Origin: JBMYZL01 sp049610385
GTDB lineage: Bacteria > Bacteroidota > Bacteroidia > Flavobacteriales_D > Sanyastnellaceae
Assembly: GCA_049610385.1 (NCBI GenBank)
Contig: JBMYZL010000011.1
Location: 1-64,000, forward strand
Length of the DNA stretch: 64,000 nt
Direction of reading: 5' to 3'
Shown in pieces: positions 1 to 8,390 of this stretch; within the stretch, counting starts at the first letter, position 1; each line of letters begins with the position of its first letter. Made by a program: the position numbers and the translations under genes. Under the pieces are notes generated by a model. It ran no database searches. It saw only the letters and a list, made by a program, of their open reading frames with translations, and was not told where the DNA came from.

Positions 1-2
1 TT

Positions 3-242
3 CAATTGACGTCATTGGGCTACCAAATGCATCAGCTAGCAGGATTTGATGCTGTTCAACTCCATCGCGAAATGCAACTTCCTGATTTCCTCAAGCCGAT
101 CACCATGATCGGAATAGGCCGGCAAGCAAAAGCAGGACAAGATCTCGAGAAGTGGATTGAAATGGACAACAACCGCCAGCAAAGAACCCGAAAACCTTTG
201 GAGGATTTGGTCATCAAGCCGGGCAAATCATTCTCAGCATGA
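3..242 (+). CDS. Nitroreductase family protein, C-terminal part (cut by window edge)
   Basis: Only the last ~79 codons are present and the frame stays open to the window's left edge, so the true start lies outside. The stretch GYQMHQLAGFD, then a proline-rich segment leading to MIGIGR, and a final RKPLEDLV resemble the C-terminal end of FMN-dependent nitroreductases, where HQMAGFD, an aIaIGyp-like strand and an 'RKPL' tail recur. The assignment rests on this tail only; the substrate cannot be told. The stop codon overlaps the next gene's ATG (ATGA), so the two are probably co-transcribed. Confidence 0.6.
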   Translation, partial: QLTSLGYQMHQLAGFDAVQLHREMQLPDFLKPITMIGIGRQAKAGQDLEKWIEMDNNRQQRTRKPLEDLVIKPGKSFSA

Positions 243-1036
243 ATCCTTTTCTTCATCAAGGTGCCATCACTCTGGCATTTCTGAGTCTCATCATCATCTC
301 TTCCTCGCTCATGGCACAGCCCACCAAAATTCTCCACACTTCAAACTCCAGAGGCCATGCCGACCACGGTTGGCTTGAAACCTATCATAGCTTCAGCTTC
401 GCAAATTGGCACAACCCAGAGCGCATGCATTTCGGTGCTTTGCGGGTTCTGAATGATGACCATGTGACCGCTGGTAGAGGATTCGGGAAGCACCCTCACG
501 ACAACATGGAAATCATCAGCATTCCATTGTCAGGTGATTTGCGCCATGAAGACAGCATGGGCAATGTCGCTGTTATTCGGGAAGGTGATGTGCAAGTCAT
601 GTCAGCGGGAACCGGCATTGTGCACGCTGAATTCAATGACAGCGAAACCGAGGATGTGCGCTTCTTGCAAATCTGGATTTTCCCCAATGAACGTGATCTC
701 CAACCCCGATATGATCAAAAGAACTTTGACTCCACATCGCAGCCCAACAAATGGCAGCAAATCGTCCAGCCCTTCGGTGATGGGGGACAGGGGGTTGAAA
801 TTCACCAAAACGCTTGGTTGCACTTGGGGCGTTGGGAAGAAGGAGAACAGTTTTCCTATGACTTGAATGCAAATGAAAATGGCGTCTACATCTTTGTGCT
901 TGAAGGTCAAGCCCAAGTCGATGGTGAGACCCTGAAACAACGAGATGGCATGGGAATTTCGAATGTTGACAAGATTCTATTCTCAACCACAAAGAACAGC
1001 AGAATCCTGCTGTTGGAAGTGCCGATGCAGTGGTGA
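239..1036 (+). CDS. Pirin family protein
   Basis: Pirins are metal-binding bicupin proteins; some bacterial members are quercetinases or regulators. The sequence shows the family hallmark RGHADHGWLETYHSFSFA, the metal-ligand region GFGKHPHDNMEI with further ligands in GIVHAEFND, and a C-terminal second cupin without obvious ligands. The ATG at 239 overlaps the upstream stop (ATGA) and gives a hydrophobic 25-residue leader ending SSSLMAQ that looks like a signal peptide. Pirins normally begin just before KIxHxxxxRGHADHGW, which would fit the internal ATG at 311. Either start is possible; I keep 239 because of the tight overlap. Confidence 0.88.
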   Translation: MNPFLHQGAITLAFLSLIIISSSLMAQPTKILHTSNSRGHADHGWLETYHSFSFANWHNPERMHFGALRVLNDDHVTAGRGFGKHPHDNMEIISIPLSGDLRHEDSMGNVAVIREGDVQVMSAGTGIVHAEFNDSETEDVRFLQIWIFPNERDLQPRYDQKNFDSTSQPNKWQQIVQPFGDGGQGVEIHQNAWLHLGRWEEGEQFSYDLNANENGVYIFVLEGQAQVDGETLKQRDGMGISNVDKILFSTTKNSRILLLEVPMQW

Positions 1037-1054
1037 TTCCGTGTAAATTGGGGT

Positions 1055-1642
1055 GTGAATTTGCTCGATCGATTTAAACTTTGGCGTCTTCGCCAATTGA
1101 AGAGCGCTCAACGTCATGTTGAAGGCACACATCTGGGCGTAGCCAAGCATGTTGTATTGCTTTACAAGCACCATTCAGCGGAACGATCGCAAGACTTGCT
1201 CGAATGGAAAAGAGAGGTTCAAGCACACGGAACACCGAATCTCCAAGTCATTCCCATGGCCTACTGGTGGCAAGGAAAATCGAAGAAGAAAACTGAAAAT
1301 GAGGTCACCACTCCTTTCCATGAGTTGCCTCAACCTTGGTTGAACTTCAATGAGCATGCGGTTTCTACTTGGCGCAAGCCCAAATCGATTGAACTCAGGC
1401 GATTCATCAATACTGAATTCGATCTGCTTCTATATTGTGAAACAGAGCCTTGTTGGGTTTTGGAAGAAATCTTGGCACGTTCAAAGGCCAAAATGAAAGT
1501 CGGGCCCTCAGGACTCGTTCGATCCAATGATTTGGATATCATCTTGTCCCATCCCAATGGGCAACAAACCTTTGAGAGCCACATGAACGGCATGGTTGAA
1601 TTTTTGACCCAAGCTCCCCTTCAATCTTCACGCGAAAAATGA
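1055..1642 (+). CDS. DUF6913 family protein
   Basis: This 195-residue protein starts with GTG 18 bases after the pirin stop. It has the layout of the Bacteroidota-specific DUF6913 family: a basic N-terminal helix (FKLWRLRQLKSAQR), a Rossmann-like strand (HVVLLYKHHS), a Trp/Pro stretch (STWRKPKSIELRRFINTEFDLLLY) and a closing AKMKVGPSG segment. The function of the family is unknown. In this phylum the gene commonly sits directly before dapA, and here the next gene (overlapping by 4 bases) is a DapA homologue. The family call comes from remembered pattern, not a search. Confidence 0.68.
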   Translation: MNLLDRFKLWRLRQLKSAQRHVEGTHLGVAKHVVLLYKHHSAERSQDLLEWKREVQAHGTPNLQVIPMAYWWQGKSKKKTENEVTTPFHELPQPWLNFNEHAVSTWRKPKSIELRRFINTEFDLLLYCETEPCWVLEEILARSKAKMKVGPSGLVRSNDLDIILSHPNGQQTFESHMNGMVEFLTQAPLQSSREK

Positions 1643-2556
1643 ACGTACTCATTCCCAAAGACCGCAGACTCCCTCAAGGTTTGGGGGCAGCGCTTCCCAT
1701 CCCCCTAAATGCGCAACGAAATGTGGATTTCCCTTCACTGGAAAGGATATTGCAACGCCTGGGAGAAGCCAGCGTGGATTTCATTCGTTTGGTCAATTCG
1801 GAAATCGGTGTCCGAGATGGAGACGCGTACATCGGGATGGTATCCTATGTTCGAGAAATATTGCCCAAGTCCACCCGAATCATGGAAAGCCTTCCATCCA
1901 CGGAGACACGCGATGTTGTTCGGTATTGTGAAATGCGGTCACAGCATACAACCTTGGCCGAACCCGATGGTTGGATGGCCAGGCCTCCACTTTCCCGAGA
2001 CGTTTCTGTATCAGGCATCATCGGCCATTTGAGGTCAGTTGCAGAATCCACAGACAAACCCATAGTTGCTGTTCTGACAGGTTTAACGCTGTCAGGATCT
2101 GCACGAAGACAACTCATCCAAGCTCTGGGAGAGCACCCGAATATCCCTGCCGTGCTTTTATCCGGTTCGCAGGCCTTGGCATGGCCAACGCATCCGGAAC
2201 TTCGGCTTTGGGTTTCTGGAGACACCGCCATTTTGCCAATGTTCGCAATGGGGTGCAACGCTGTCATTTCTCAATTGGCCGTGGCATTTCCCAAAAAACT
2301 GAAGAAAATAGCTGAGACTGCAAATTTTGGGGCGTGGTCCGAGAGCAGAACGGAATTGGCTCCTTTGTTTCACCTCATGCAACATGTTGAAGAATTGCCT
2401 TCACCAGCGGGCATCAAATCCGTTCTGTCGCATCTCTCACTGTGCGAAGACCATTTGCGTCTTCCACACACACCGATTGCTACAGCGGAAAAAGACGCGT
2501 TGTATGCCGCTTTGGCCAAGCTTGAATTTAATCAAGCGGTCACTGAACCTCTGTGA
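1639..2556 (+). CDS. DapA-like TIM-barrel protein, probable pseudoenzyme
   Basis: The 305-residue protein resembles dihydrodipicolinate synthases (E. coli DapA, 292 residues) in its N-terminal GLGAALPIPL, the long helix FPSLERILQRL, the mid-barrel strand-helix pattern and the C-terminal PAGIKSVLSHLSLCEDHLRLP. The catalytic features are gone: the GTTGE loop reads VNSEIG, the YYNxP tyrosine region reads GWMARPPLS, and the Schiff-base lysine position (GIKEA in E. coli) reads AVLLSG, with no lysine near. It probably cannot form the pyruvate enamine. The gene overlaps DUF6913 by 4 bases (ATGA) and overlaps the convergent transketolase gene by 25 bases. A non-catalytic or different role is inferred. 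Confidence 0.75.
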   Translation: MNVLIPKDRRLPQGLGAALPIPLNAQRNVDFPSLERILQRLGEASVDFIRLVNSEIGVRDGDAYIGMVSYVREILPKSTRIMESLPSTETRDVVRYCEMRSQHTTLAEPDGWMARPPLSRDVSVSGIIGHLRSVAESTDKPIVAVLTGLTLSGSARRQLIQALGEHPNIPAVLLSGSQALAWPTHPELRLWVSGDTAILPMFAMGCNAVISQLAVAFPKKLKKIAETANFGAWSESRTELAPLFHLMQHVEELPSPAGIKSVLSHLSLCEDHLRLPHTPIATAEKDALYAALAKLEFNQAVTEPL

Positions 2557-3524
2557 ACGCGTGGCTGAACACGTTCAACAGCTGACACAATTGCCTCTGC
2601 GTTGAGGCCATACTTTTTCAACAGCTGTTCTGGTGTTCCACTTTCTCCAAAGGTATCTTCAACAGCAACCATCTCTACAGGAGCCGGCAGATGTCGGGCC
2701 AAAACAGAGGCGACACATGAACCCAGGCCTCCGATTTTCTGGTGTTCTTCAGCTGTAACCACACATCCTGTTCGGCTCACTGATTCAATCAAGGCCCGTT
2801 CATCAAATGGTTTGATGGTGTGGTAGTTGAATAAGTCCACTCGGATGCCTCGGTTTTCAAGTATTTGTGCGGCAACCACAGCTTCCCAAACCAAATGACC
2901 AGTCGCCACAAGGGTTACGTCGTTGCCCTGCATCAAATTTTGGGCTTTTCCAATTTGGAAAGGAGCATCCTTTGCCATGAAAACCGGCACTTTCGGCCGA
3001 CCAAATCGCAAGTAAACAGGACCCTTCCAATCAGCAATGGCATGTGTTGCTTGATGAGTTTGATTGAAGTCCGCAGTGCAAACGACGGCCATGTGAGGCA
3101 ACATGCTCATCATGCCAATGTCCTCTAAAATCTGATGTGTTGCACCATCTTCACCCAATGTCAAGCCTGCGTGAGATGCACAAATCTTCACATTCTTGCC
3201 CGAATAAGCAATGGATTGACGGATTTGGTCATAGACACGTCCCGTGGAGAAATTGGCAAAGGTTCCTGTAAATGGGATTTTCCCCCCAATCGTCATCCCA
3301 GCAGCTAAGCCCATCATGTTGGCTTCTGCTATGCCCACTTGGAAGAACCGCTCTGGAAATGCATCCCGAAAGGCGTCCATTTTCAAGGATCCCGTTAAAT
3401 CTGCGCACAAGGCAACAACATTTTCGTTCTCCTTTCCCAAAGACAACAAACCCGCGCCAAAGCCACTTCGGGTGTCTTTTTTCTCTTGGGGTTCTAGCGT
3501 CGCGATGTAACGTGTATCAACCAT
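2532..3524 (-). CDS. Transketolase, C-terminal subunit
   Basis: Carries the pyrimidine-binding and C-terminal domains of a split transketolase that with its N-terminal partner (4929-5774) transfers two-carbon ketol units in the pentose phosphate pathway. It contains the DLTGSLKMDAF segment, the catalytic glutamate region GIAEANMMGLAAG, GRVYDQIRQS, the transketolase_C part TGHLVWEAVVAA and the end FGESGTPEQLLKKYGL. The ATG at 3524 gives 330 residues and the usual short leader before EKKDTRSGFGAGLL; an in-frame extension upstream belongs to the neighbouring gene's region. It overlaps the VWA gene stop by 8 bases and is convergent with the DapA-like gene. Confidence 0.95.
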   Translation of the reverse strand: MVDTRYIATLEPQEKKDTRSGFGAGLLSLGKENENVVALCADLTGSLKMDAFRDAFPERFFQVGIAEANMMGLAAGMTIGGKIPFTGTFANFSTGRVYDQIRQSIAYSGKNVKICASHAGLTLGEDGATHQILEDIGMMSMLPHMAVVCTADFNQTHQATHAIADWKGPVYLRFGRPKVPVFMAKDAPFQIGKAQNLMQGNDVTLVATGHLVWEAVVAAQILENRGIRVDLFNYHTIKPFDERALIESVSRTGCVVTAEEHQKIGGLGSCVASVLARHLPAPVEMVAVEDTFGESGTPEQLLKKYGLNAEAIVSAVERVQPRVHRGSVTA

Positions 3525-4932
3525 GAATGTTGAGAATTTGTGAACTGCCCGCACCAATGGAAAATGCACGGACGATTGAAAAATCAGTACTTGTGGCCGT
3601 TCTGGCCCGATAAACAAAGCGATAGTCCCCAGGTTGGAGCAAATATTGCCCACTGGGGTTGCCCAAATCAAATTTATAAACCATTTCCCCTTCAACAGTG
3701 ACAATTGCGCCGTATCCAGGTTTCGACACTTGCAAATTCAGCGTTCCAGGCATTTGAATTTTCACGGGCGCCACCAGTCCCGCATCTACACGCACCCCCT
3801 GGACATGAACCTCCGGGTGAGTATGGAAAGTCAAATCGTAAATTCCTGCCAACACTTTCAATTTCTCTCCCCAATCCAAAGTCATCAAAGGCGAACAATC
3901 GCCACTTTGCGTCACGGAAACCGGCAAGGATGCATAAGGATTCCGCCCAGGTTGTATAAACCCCGTCTCCAACCAACCTTGGGCCACAGAGTCAAATACA
4001 ATTTTGTTGTGACTTCGTGCATCCAAACGCACCGAATCCAATCGAAGTGAGGGAACGGTGTGGACAACCACCTCGTAAAGAGGAACTGGGTCCAAATGCA
4101 AGGTGTCCGGATTGCCCAGATGATTTAAGGTATGGATGAATTGCTCTGCAATGAATCCACTTGTTCGATCTCGGAATGTGACGGCTACATTGGTCTCTGT
4201 GGGGTTTCCACTGGCGTCAAGCAAGTCCACTTCCACCGTGGTGTCATGCATGGCTTGTTCCAAAACAACATCCAATACCTCTGCGAAATCATTTTTGTCT
4301 GTGGCATCAAAATAATTGCCGACGCATCGAAAGGTTTCCTTGTATTGCTCGTCCAAGCCAATACCAATGATGAAGGGCTTGACCATCACATTGTTCGACT
4401 GAAGTGCCCGAGAAACAGCACATGGATCTCCATCACAAGCTTCTATGCCATCTGTAATCAAGATGATGACGTTGCGACCATTTGCATCCGGGAAATCTCC
4501 AGCTGCCAACTCCAGACTGTGTGCAATTGGTGTGGTGCCCCTTGCTTGAACTTTCTTGAGCTCACGCATGATAACCAGGTTGTTGCCCGTTCCCACAGGA
4601 ACCACCAATTCCGTGTCCTCACAGTCTTGACCATCCCGATCGACAAAGGTTTGGTGTCCGTAGACCCGCAAGCCCAAACGCAAGCCTTCAATGCCGTACA
4701 ATTCTTGCAGGGCTTCTGAGAGCAATGAAGTGGCTGCCGCAATTTTGCGTTCCCCACCCCAAAAAGCATTCATGCTGTTGGATGCATCGAAAACAAAAAG
4801 AAGGCGCGTGTCATCCTCCAAGTCATCCGCTACGCCTGACTGCGCACTCAAAAACAAGGGAGGGACCATGAACGCAAGTACCAAGGCGGCAGTCCACGAG
4901 AAGAGTTGGATATTTTTCCGATGCCAGATCAA
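3517..4932 (-). CDS. Secreted von Willebrand factor type A domain protein
   Basis: A 471-residue protein with an N-terminal signal sequence (hydrophobic residues ~9-29, ending LSAQ) followed by a VWA domain. The metal-ion-dependent adhesion site is intact: D49-A-S51-N-S53, T133/T134 in RGTTPIAHSL and D161 in ILITDGIE. The cysteine-containing ACDGDPC follows. The C-terminal half (~230-471) is predicted beta-rich repeats of unknown family. Translation appears to start at a TTG that overlaps the upstream transketolase stop (TTGA); no nearby ATG precedes the signal peptide. It lies between the two halves of transketolase, an unexpected place for an exported protein. Confidence 0.88.
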   Translation of the reverse strand: MIWHRKNIQLFSWTAALVLAFMVPPLFLSAQSGVADDLEDDTRLLFVFDASNSMNAFWGGERKIAAATSLLSEALQELYGIEGLRLGLRVYGHQTFVDRDGQDCEDTELVVPVGTGNNLVIMRELKKVQARGTTPIAHSLELAAGDFPDANGRNVIILITDGIEACDGDPCAVSRALQSNNVMVKPFIIGIGLDEQYKETFRCVGNYFDATDKNDFAEVLDVVLEQAMHDTTVEVDLLDASGNPTETNVAVTFRDRTSGFIAEQFIHTLNHLGNPDTLHLDPVPLYEVVVHTVPSLRLDSVRLDARSHNKIVFDSVAQGWLETGFIQPGRNPYASLPVSVTQSGDCSPLMTLDWGEKLKVLAGIYDLTFHTHPEVHVQGVRVDAGLVAPVKIQMPGTLNLQVSKPGYGAIVTVEGEMVYKFDLGNPSGQYLLQPGDYRFVYRARTATSTDFSIVRAFSIGAGSSQILNIHG

Positions 4933-5774
4933 TAGTCACCCAGGGTTTCTTCTAATTGGCTCAATGCCTCAGTCAATTGGGCATCACTTGGTGCGATTCC
5001 GTGCCATTTGTGGGTGCCCTCCATGAAATCTACCCCTTTGCCCATGGATGTTTTCATCAACGCAACCGAGGGGATACCCGTGCCTCGCAACTTCCGCGCT
5101 TGTGAAATGACTTCCCGCAATGAATCAAAATCATGACCGTCACAAACCATTACTCGCCAACCAAACGCTTCGAATTTAGCCTCCAAATCACCCAGATTCA
5201 TGACATCTTCCAGGGGGCCATCGATTTGTTGGCCATTCCAATCCACAAAACTCAAGAGGTTGTCCACCTTCCGATGAGCCGCGTACATGGCAGCCTCCCA
5301 GATTTGCCCTTCTTGCAATTCGCCATCCCCGTGCAAACTGAACACCATGCCCTCATCTCCATTCAATCGCTTGGATTCAGCGGCCCCAAGTGCTACACTC
5401 AATCCCTGTCCCAAGGAACCCGAAGCCACCCGAATACCTGGAAGGCCCTCCTCAGTTGCCGGATGACCTTGCAAACGGGAACTCAGTTTTCGAAAAGTGG
5501 CAAGTTCTTCAACTGGGAAGAACCCACGGCGTGCCAAGACACTGTACCAAACTGGACTGATGTGTCCATTTGACAAAAAAAACAAGTCCTCACCATGGCC
5601 ATCCATTTCGAATGCATCGGGCTGTATCTGCATGGATTCGAAATACAACAAAGTGAGAAGATCTGCACACCCAAGAGAACCTCCGGGATGTCCAGATGCT
5701 GCGCCATGAACCATCCGAAGGATATCACGTCGGACTTGGGACACGACAGCTTGCAAATCATACGATAAAGACAT
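4929..5774 (-). CDS. Transketolase, N-terminal subunit
   Basis: The 281-residue thiamine-diphosphate-binding half of transketolase. It shows HGAASGHPGGSLGCAD, the SNGHISPVWYS segment, ASGSLGQGLSVALG and the TPP motif beginning GDGELQEGQIWEA and closing at the DWNGQQIDG asparagine. The ATG at 5774 is the first gene of a three-gene minus-strand unit: N subunit, VWA protein, C subunit, each overlapping the next. It diverges from ychF across ~98 bases. Confidence 0.95.
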   Translation of the reverse strand: MSLSYDLQAVVSQVRRDILRMVHGAASGHPGGSLGCADLLTLLYFESMQIQPDAFEMDGHGEDLFFLSNGHISPVWYSVLARRGFFPVEELATFRKLSSRLQGHPATEEGLPGIRVASGSLGQGLSVALGAAESKRLNGDEGMVFSLHGDGELQEGQIWEAAMYAAHRKVDNLLSFVDWNGQQIDGPLEDVMNLGDLEAKFEAFGWRVMVCDGHDFDSLREVISQARKLRGTGIPSVALMKTSMGKGVDFMEGTHKWHGIAPSDAQLTEALSQLEETLGDY

Positions 5775-5872
5775 GAGGCGAAATTACCTCATGAGACCCG
5801 TATTCGGCGGCCGATGTTGAAAAGGTTTTCACAAGGTTCGATAATGTAACTTCGCAGGCTCAAAATCATACC

Positions 5873-6970
5873 ATGGCCCTGAAATGCGGAATCGTTGGGT
5901 TGCCCAATGTCGGTAAATCCACCTTGTTCAATTGCCTCTCGAACGCCAAGGCGCAAAGCGCGAATTTTCCTTTTTGCACCATTGAGCCCAACATTGGCGT
6001 CATCACCGTGCCGGATTCACGGTTGAACAAACTCGCGGAATTGGTGAATCCACAGAATTTGGTTCCGACCACCGTTGAAATTGTAGACATCGCCGGATTG
6101 GTGAAAGGAGCAAGTAAAGGGGAGGGGCTTGGAAACAAATTCCTTGGCAACATTCGAGAAACCGACGCCATTCTGCATGTATTGCGCTGTTTCGAGGACG
6201 ACAATGTGGTTCATGTCGATGGATCTGTCGATCCCATTCGAGACAAAGAAGTCATTGACTTTGAATTGCAATTGAAGGATTTGGAAACTGTTGAATCACG
6301 GGCAGTGAAAGTCCGTAAAGCGGCTGCTACAGGAGATAAAGATGCGGCTAAGGCCGCGGCATTTTACGAAAAGGTGAAAACCACCTTGGAGCAAGGCCAA
6401 AGTGCACGCGCTGTCGCAGTGGAAGATGCCGAAATCCCACTGATGAAAGAACTGCAACTTCTCACATCAAAGCCTATTTTATATGTGTGCAACGTAGATG
6501 AAAAGGCCGTAAAGACTGGCAACACCTTCGTCGAACGTGTGCGGAAGGCAGCAGAGGATGAAGCAGCGGGTGTCATGATGATTGGGGCCGCCATTGAAGC
6601 TGACATCGCCGAGTTGGAAGATGCCGATGAGCGGCAAATGTTTCTCGAGGACCTGGGTTTGCAAGAACCTGGGGTCGCCAAATTGATCCGTGCCGCTTAC
6701 GATTTGTTGGACTTGCAAACTTATTTTACCGCTGGGGAAAAAGAAGTGCGCGCTTGGACCGTGAAAAGAGGCGCAACTGCACCGGAAGCCGCAGGTGTCA
6801 TTCACACGGATTTTCAGAAGGGGTTCATCCGTGCTGAGGTCATGAAATACAATGAATTTGTAGAATTGGGATCTGAGTCAGCAGTCAAGGAGGCCGGGAA
6901 ATTGGCTGTTGAAGGAAAAGAATATGTCGTAGAAGACGGGGATATCATGCATTTTCGATTCAATGTCTAA
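5873..6970 (+). CDS. ychF: Redox-regulated ATPase YchF (Obg-like)
   Basis: A 365-residue protein of the universally conserved YchF/OLA1 family, a ribosome-associated P-loop NTPase that prefers ATP. The P-loop GLPNVGKST is at residues 9-17, the G3 region is DIAGLVKGASKGEGLG, the switch region has the coiled-coil insertion KAAATGDKDAAKA, and the TGS-like C-terminal domain ends GKEYVVEDGDIMHFRFNV. Length and ends match the family. The 3' end overlaps the following lipoprotein gene by 8 bases. Confidence 0.97.
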   Translation: MALKCGIVGLPNVGKSTLFNCLSNAKAQSANFPFCTIEPNIGVITVPDSRLNKLAELVNPQNLVPTTVEIVDIAGLVKGASKGEGLGNKFLGNIRETDAILHVLRCFEDDNVVHVDGSVDPIRDKEVIDFELQLKDLETVESRAVKVRKAAATGDKDAAKAAAFYEKVKTTLEQGQSARAVAVEDAEIPLMKELQLLTSKPILYVCNVDEKAVKTGNTFVERVRKAAEDEAAGVMMIGAAIEADIAELEDADERQMFLEDLGLQEPGVAKLIRAAYDLLDLQTYFTAGEKEVRAWTVKRGATAPEAAGVIHTDFQKGFIRAEVMKYNEFVELGSESAVKEAGKLAVEGKEYVVEDGDIMHFRFNV

Positions 6971-7466
6971 ACCACATATCCACCACAATGCTGTGGCAGT
7001 TGGCATGATGCTCTGGTTCGGATTGTGGGGATGTTCAACCCCACCAAACCCTCCCCAAATCGCCGGGCCAGTGTATATGTTCAGCCAAACGATACCGCAA
7101 GAAATCAAGGACAAGATGTCCGTGCAAGAGGTGGCTTGGTCTAATGGGGATGTCGAAACATTCATGTCTGCCGCATACGCACCCAATGACTCCCTACTTT
7201 TCATCGGAAGCAAGGGGCTCACACTGGGCTTTCAAGAGGTTTTGAGTCATTATCGCAAGAGCTACCCGACAGGTAACGCAATGGGGGAGTTGACTTTCGA
7301 AAACATGTTGTGGAAGCCACTCGGTCGAGAACATGGATTGCTCGTGGGATCGTGGCATTTGAACAGAGGCGAAGGCTTAGAGAATTTGGGGGGCCACTAT
7401 TCTTTGATTTGGCAATTCAATGAAGCTGACGGTGAATGGCAAATCGTGGCCGACCACAGCAGCTAA
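6963..7466 (+). CDS. NTF2-like (DUF4440/SnoaL-type) lipoprotein
   Basis: A 167-residue protein with a lipoprotein signal peptide: a hydrophobic stretch up to LWGC with the acylated Cys24. The mature part has the cone-fold pattern of DUF4440/SnoaL-like proteins: an N-terminal helix (QEVAWSNGDVETFMSAAY), LLFIGSKG, GFQEVLSHYRKSYP, and closing strands GGHYSLIWQF and WQIVADHSS. Members bind small molecules or act as isomerases; the role here is unknown. It overlaps ychF by 8 bases and is followed 11 bases later by a rhomboid protease gene. Confidence 0.8.
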   Translation: MSKPHIHHNAVAVGMMLWFGLWGCSTPPNPPQIAGPVYMFSQTIPQEIKDKMSVQEVAWSNGDVETFMSAAYAPNDSLLFIGSKGLTLGFQEVLSHYRKSYPTGNAMGELTFENMLWKPLGREHGLLVGSWHLNRGEGLENLGGHYSLIWQFNEADGEWQIVADHSS

Positions 7467-7477
7467 TCTCCCGTAGA

Positions 7478-8071
7478 ATGACTTTCACGCATGGCATCGC
7501 TCTGATCACTGTCTTGGTTTCATGGTCTGCTTTTTCACCCGACGCGAAACTCCGAGAACAACTGGTGCTGCGTCCATGGCGTGTCACTCAGTTCCGAGAA
7601 TACTGGCGGATTTTCACCCATGGCTTCATCCATGCTGATTGGACACATTTGCTGGTCAATATGTTTGTCTTTCTTCAATTTGCACCGCATGTGGAAGGCC
7701 AATGGGGGCCAAATGGATTGTTGGGCATCTATCTCGGCGGCATTTTGTTTGCAACCTTGCCTGCCTTGCGCAAACACAGCCACACACCCAGTTATGGTTC
7801 ACTGGGGGCCAGTGGGGGCGTCGCCTCCATTTTGCTGGCTTACATTTTCATGGAACCATTGGCTCGATTGTACTTGTTTTTTGTCATTCCACTCCCAGCC
7901 TGGGCCGCAGGAATTTTGTTTTTCCTTTATGAGTCCAAAATGCAAAATAGAGGTGGGACGCACATCGCTCACGACGCGCATCTTTACGGTGCCATTTGGG
8001 GCCTCATTTTTGCGATCGTGACTCGACCTGAGTGGATGTCCAACTGGCGATTGCTGATTGCTGATTTTTGA
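7478..8071 (+). CDS. Rhomboid family intramembrane serine protease
   Basis: A 197-residue membrane protease with about six transmembrane segments. The catalytic serine is Ser112 in G-A-S112-G and the catalytic histidine is His168 in DAHLYGAIWG. The conserved loop HADWTHLLVNM is also present. It is expected to cut substrate helices within the inner membrane. I chose the ATG at 7478 because an in-frame upstream start at 7436 lies inside the preceding gene and adds a polar leader. The 3' end overlaps divIC, which runs the other way, by 68 bases. Confidence 0.93.
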   Translation: MTFTHGIALITVLVSWSAFSPDAKLREQLVLRPWRVTQFREYWRIFTHGFIHADWTHLLVNMFVFLQFAPHVEGQWGPNGLLGIYLGGILFATLPALRKHSHTPSYGSLGASGGVASILLAYIFMEPLARLYLFFVIPLPAWAAGILFFLYESKMQNRGGTHIAHDAHLYGAIWGLIFAIVTRPEWMSNWRLLIADF

Positions 8072-8390
8072 ACTCCAAAGGTTCGCCGTGGGCATCTACG
8101 ATTCGGTAAATTTCTTCTTGCTCACGCTTCATGAAGTAATTTTCTCTAGCGTAACGTTCCAAAGCGTCTTCCGAGTTCGACCATTCCATCAAACGATTAT
8201 CGAGAGAGAGAATGTTTTTTTCAAGCAACTCAATCTGATCCTCCATATCGTTCAGTTCCCATTGCGAACAAACGATAAATGGCAATGAAATGTCACTCAC
8301 AAATGTGACCCAAAGCAGACCGGCCAACCCCGTCAATGCATAGCGATTGGACAAGATCAAACGAAGTCGTTTCGATTTTCGCCAATTCAT
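8004..8390 (-). CDS. divIC: Septum formation initiator (DivIC/FtsB family)
   Basis: A 128-residue bitopic membrane protein of the divisome. It has a short basic cytoplasmic N-terminus (MNWRKSKRLR), one transmembrane helix at ~17-40, a coiled coil at ~45-70 (MEDQIELLEKNILSLDNRL) and the family's conserved SEDALERYARENYFMKREQEE. It partners FtsL/DivIB-type proteins. The ATG overlaps the clpC stop (ATGA), so it is expressed with clpC. The family name is firm; DivIC versus FtsB is only nomenclature. Confidence 0.88.
   Translation of the reverse strand: MNWRKSKRLRLILSNRYALTGLAGLLWVTFVSDISLPFIVCSQWELNDMEDQIELLEKNILSLDNRLMEWSNSEDALERYARENYFMKREQEEIYRIVDAHGEPLEFKNQQSAIASWTSTQVESRSQK

Noticed and set aside
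157..378. Overlapping frames inside the nitroreductase and pirin genes
   Set aside because: They lie in other frames of well-supported genes and show no family features.
4132..4719. 195-codon plus-strand frame opposite the VWA gene
   Set aside because: It mirrors the VWA coding region, and the VWA frame carries a signal peptide and an intact metal site.
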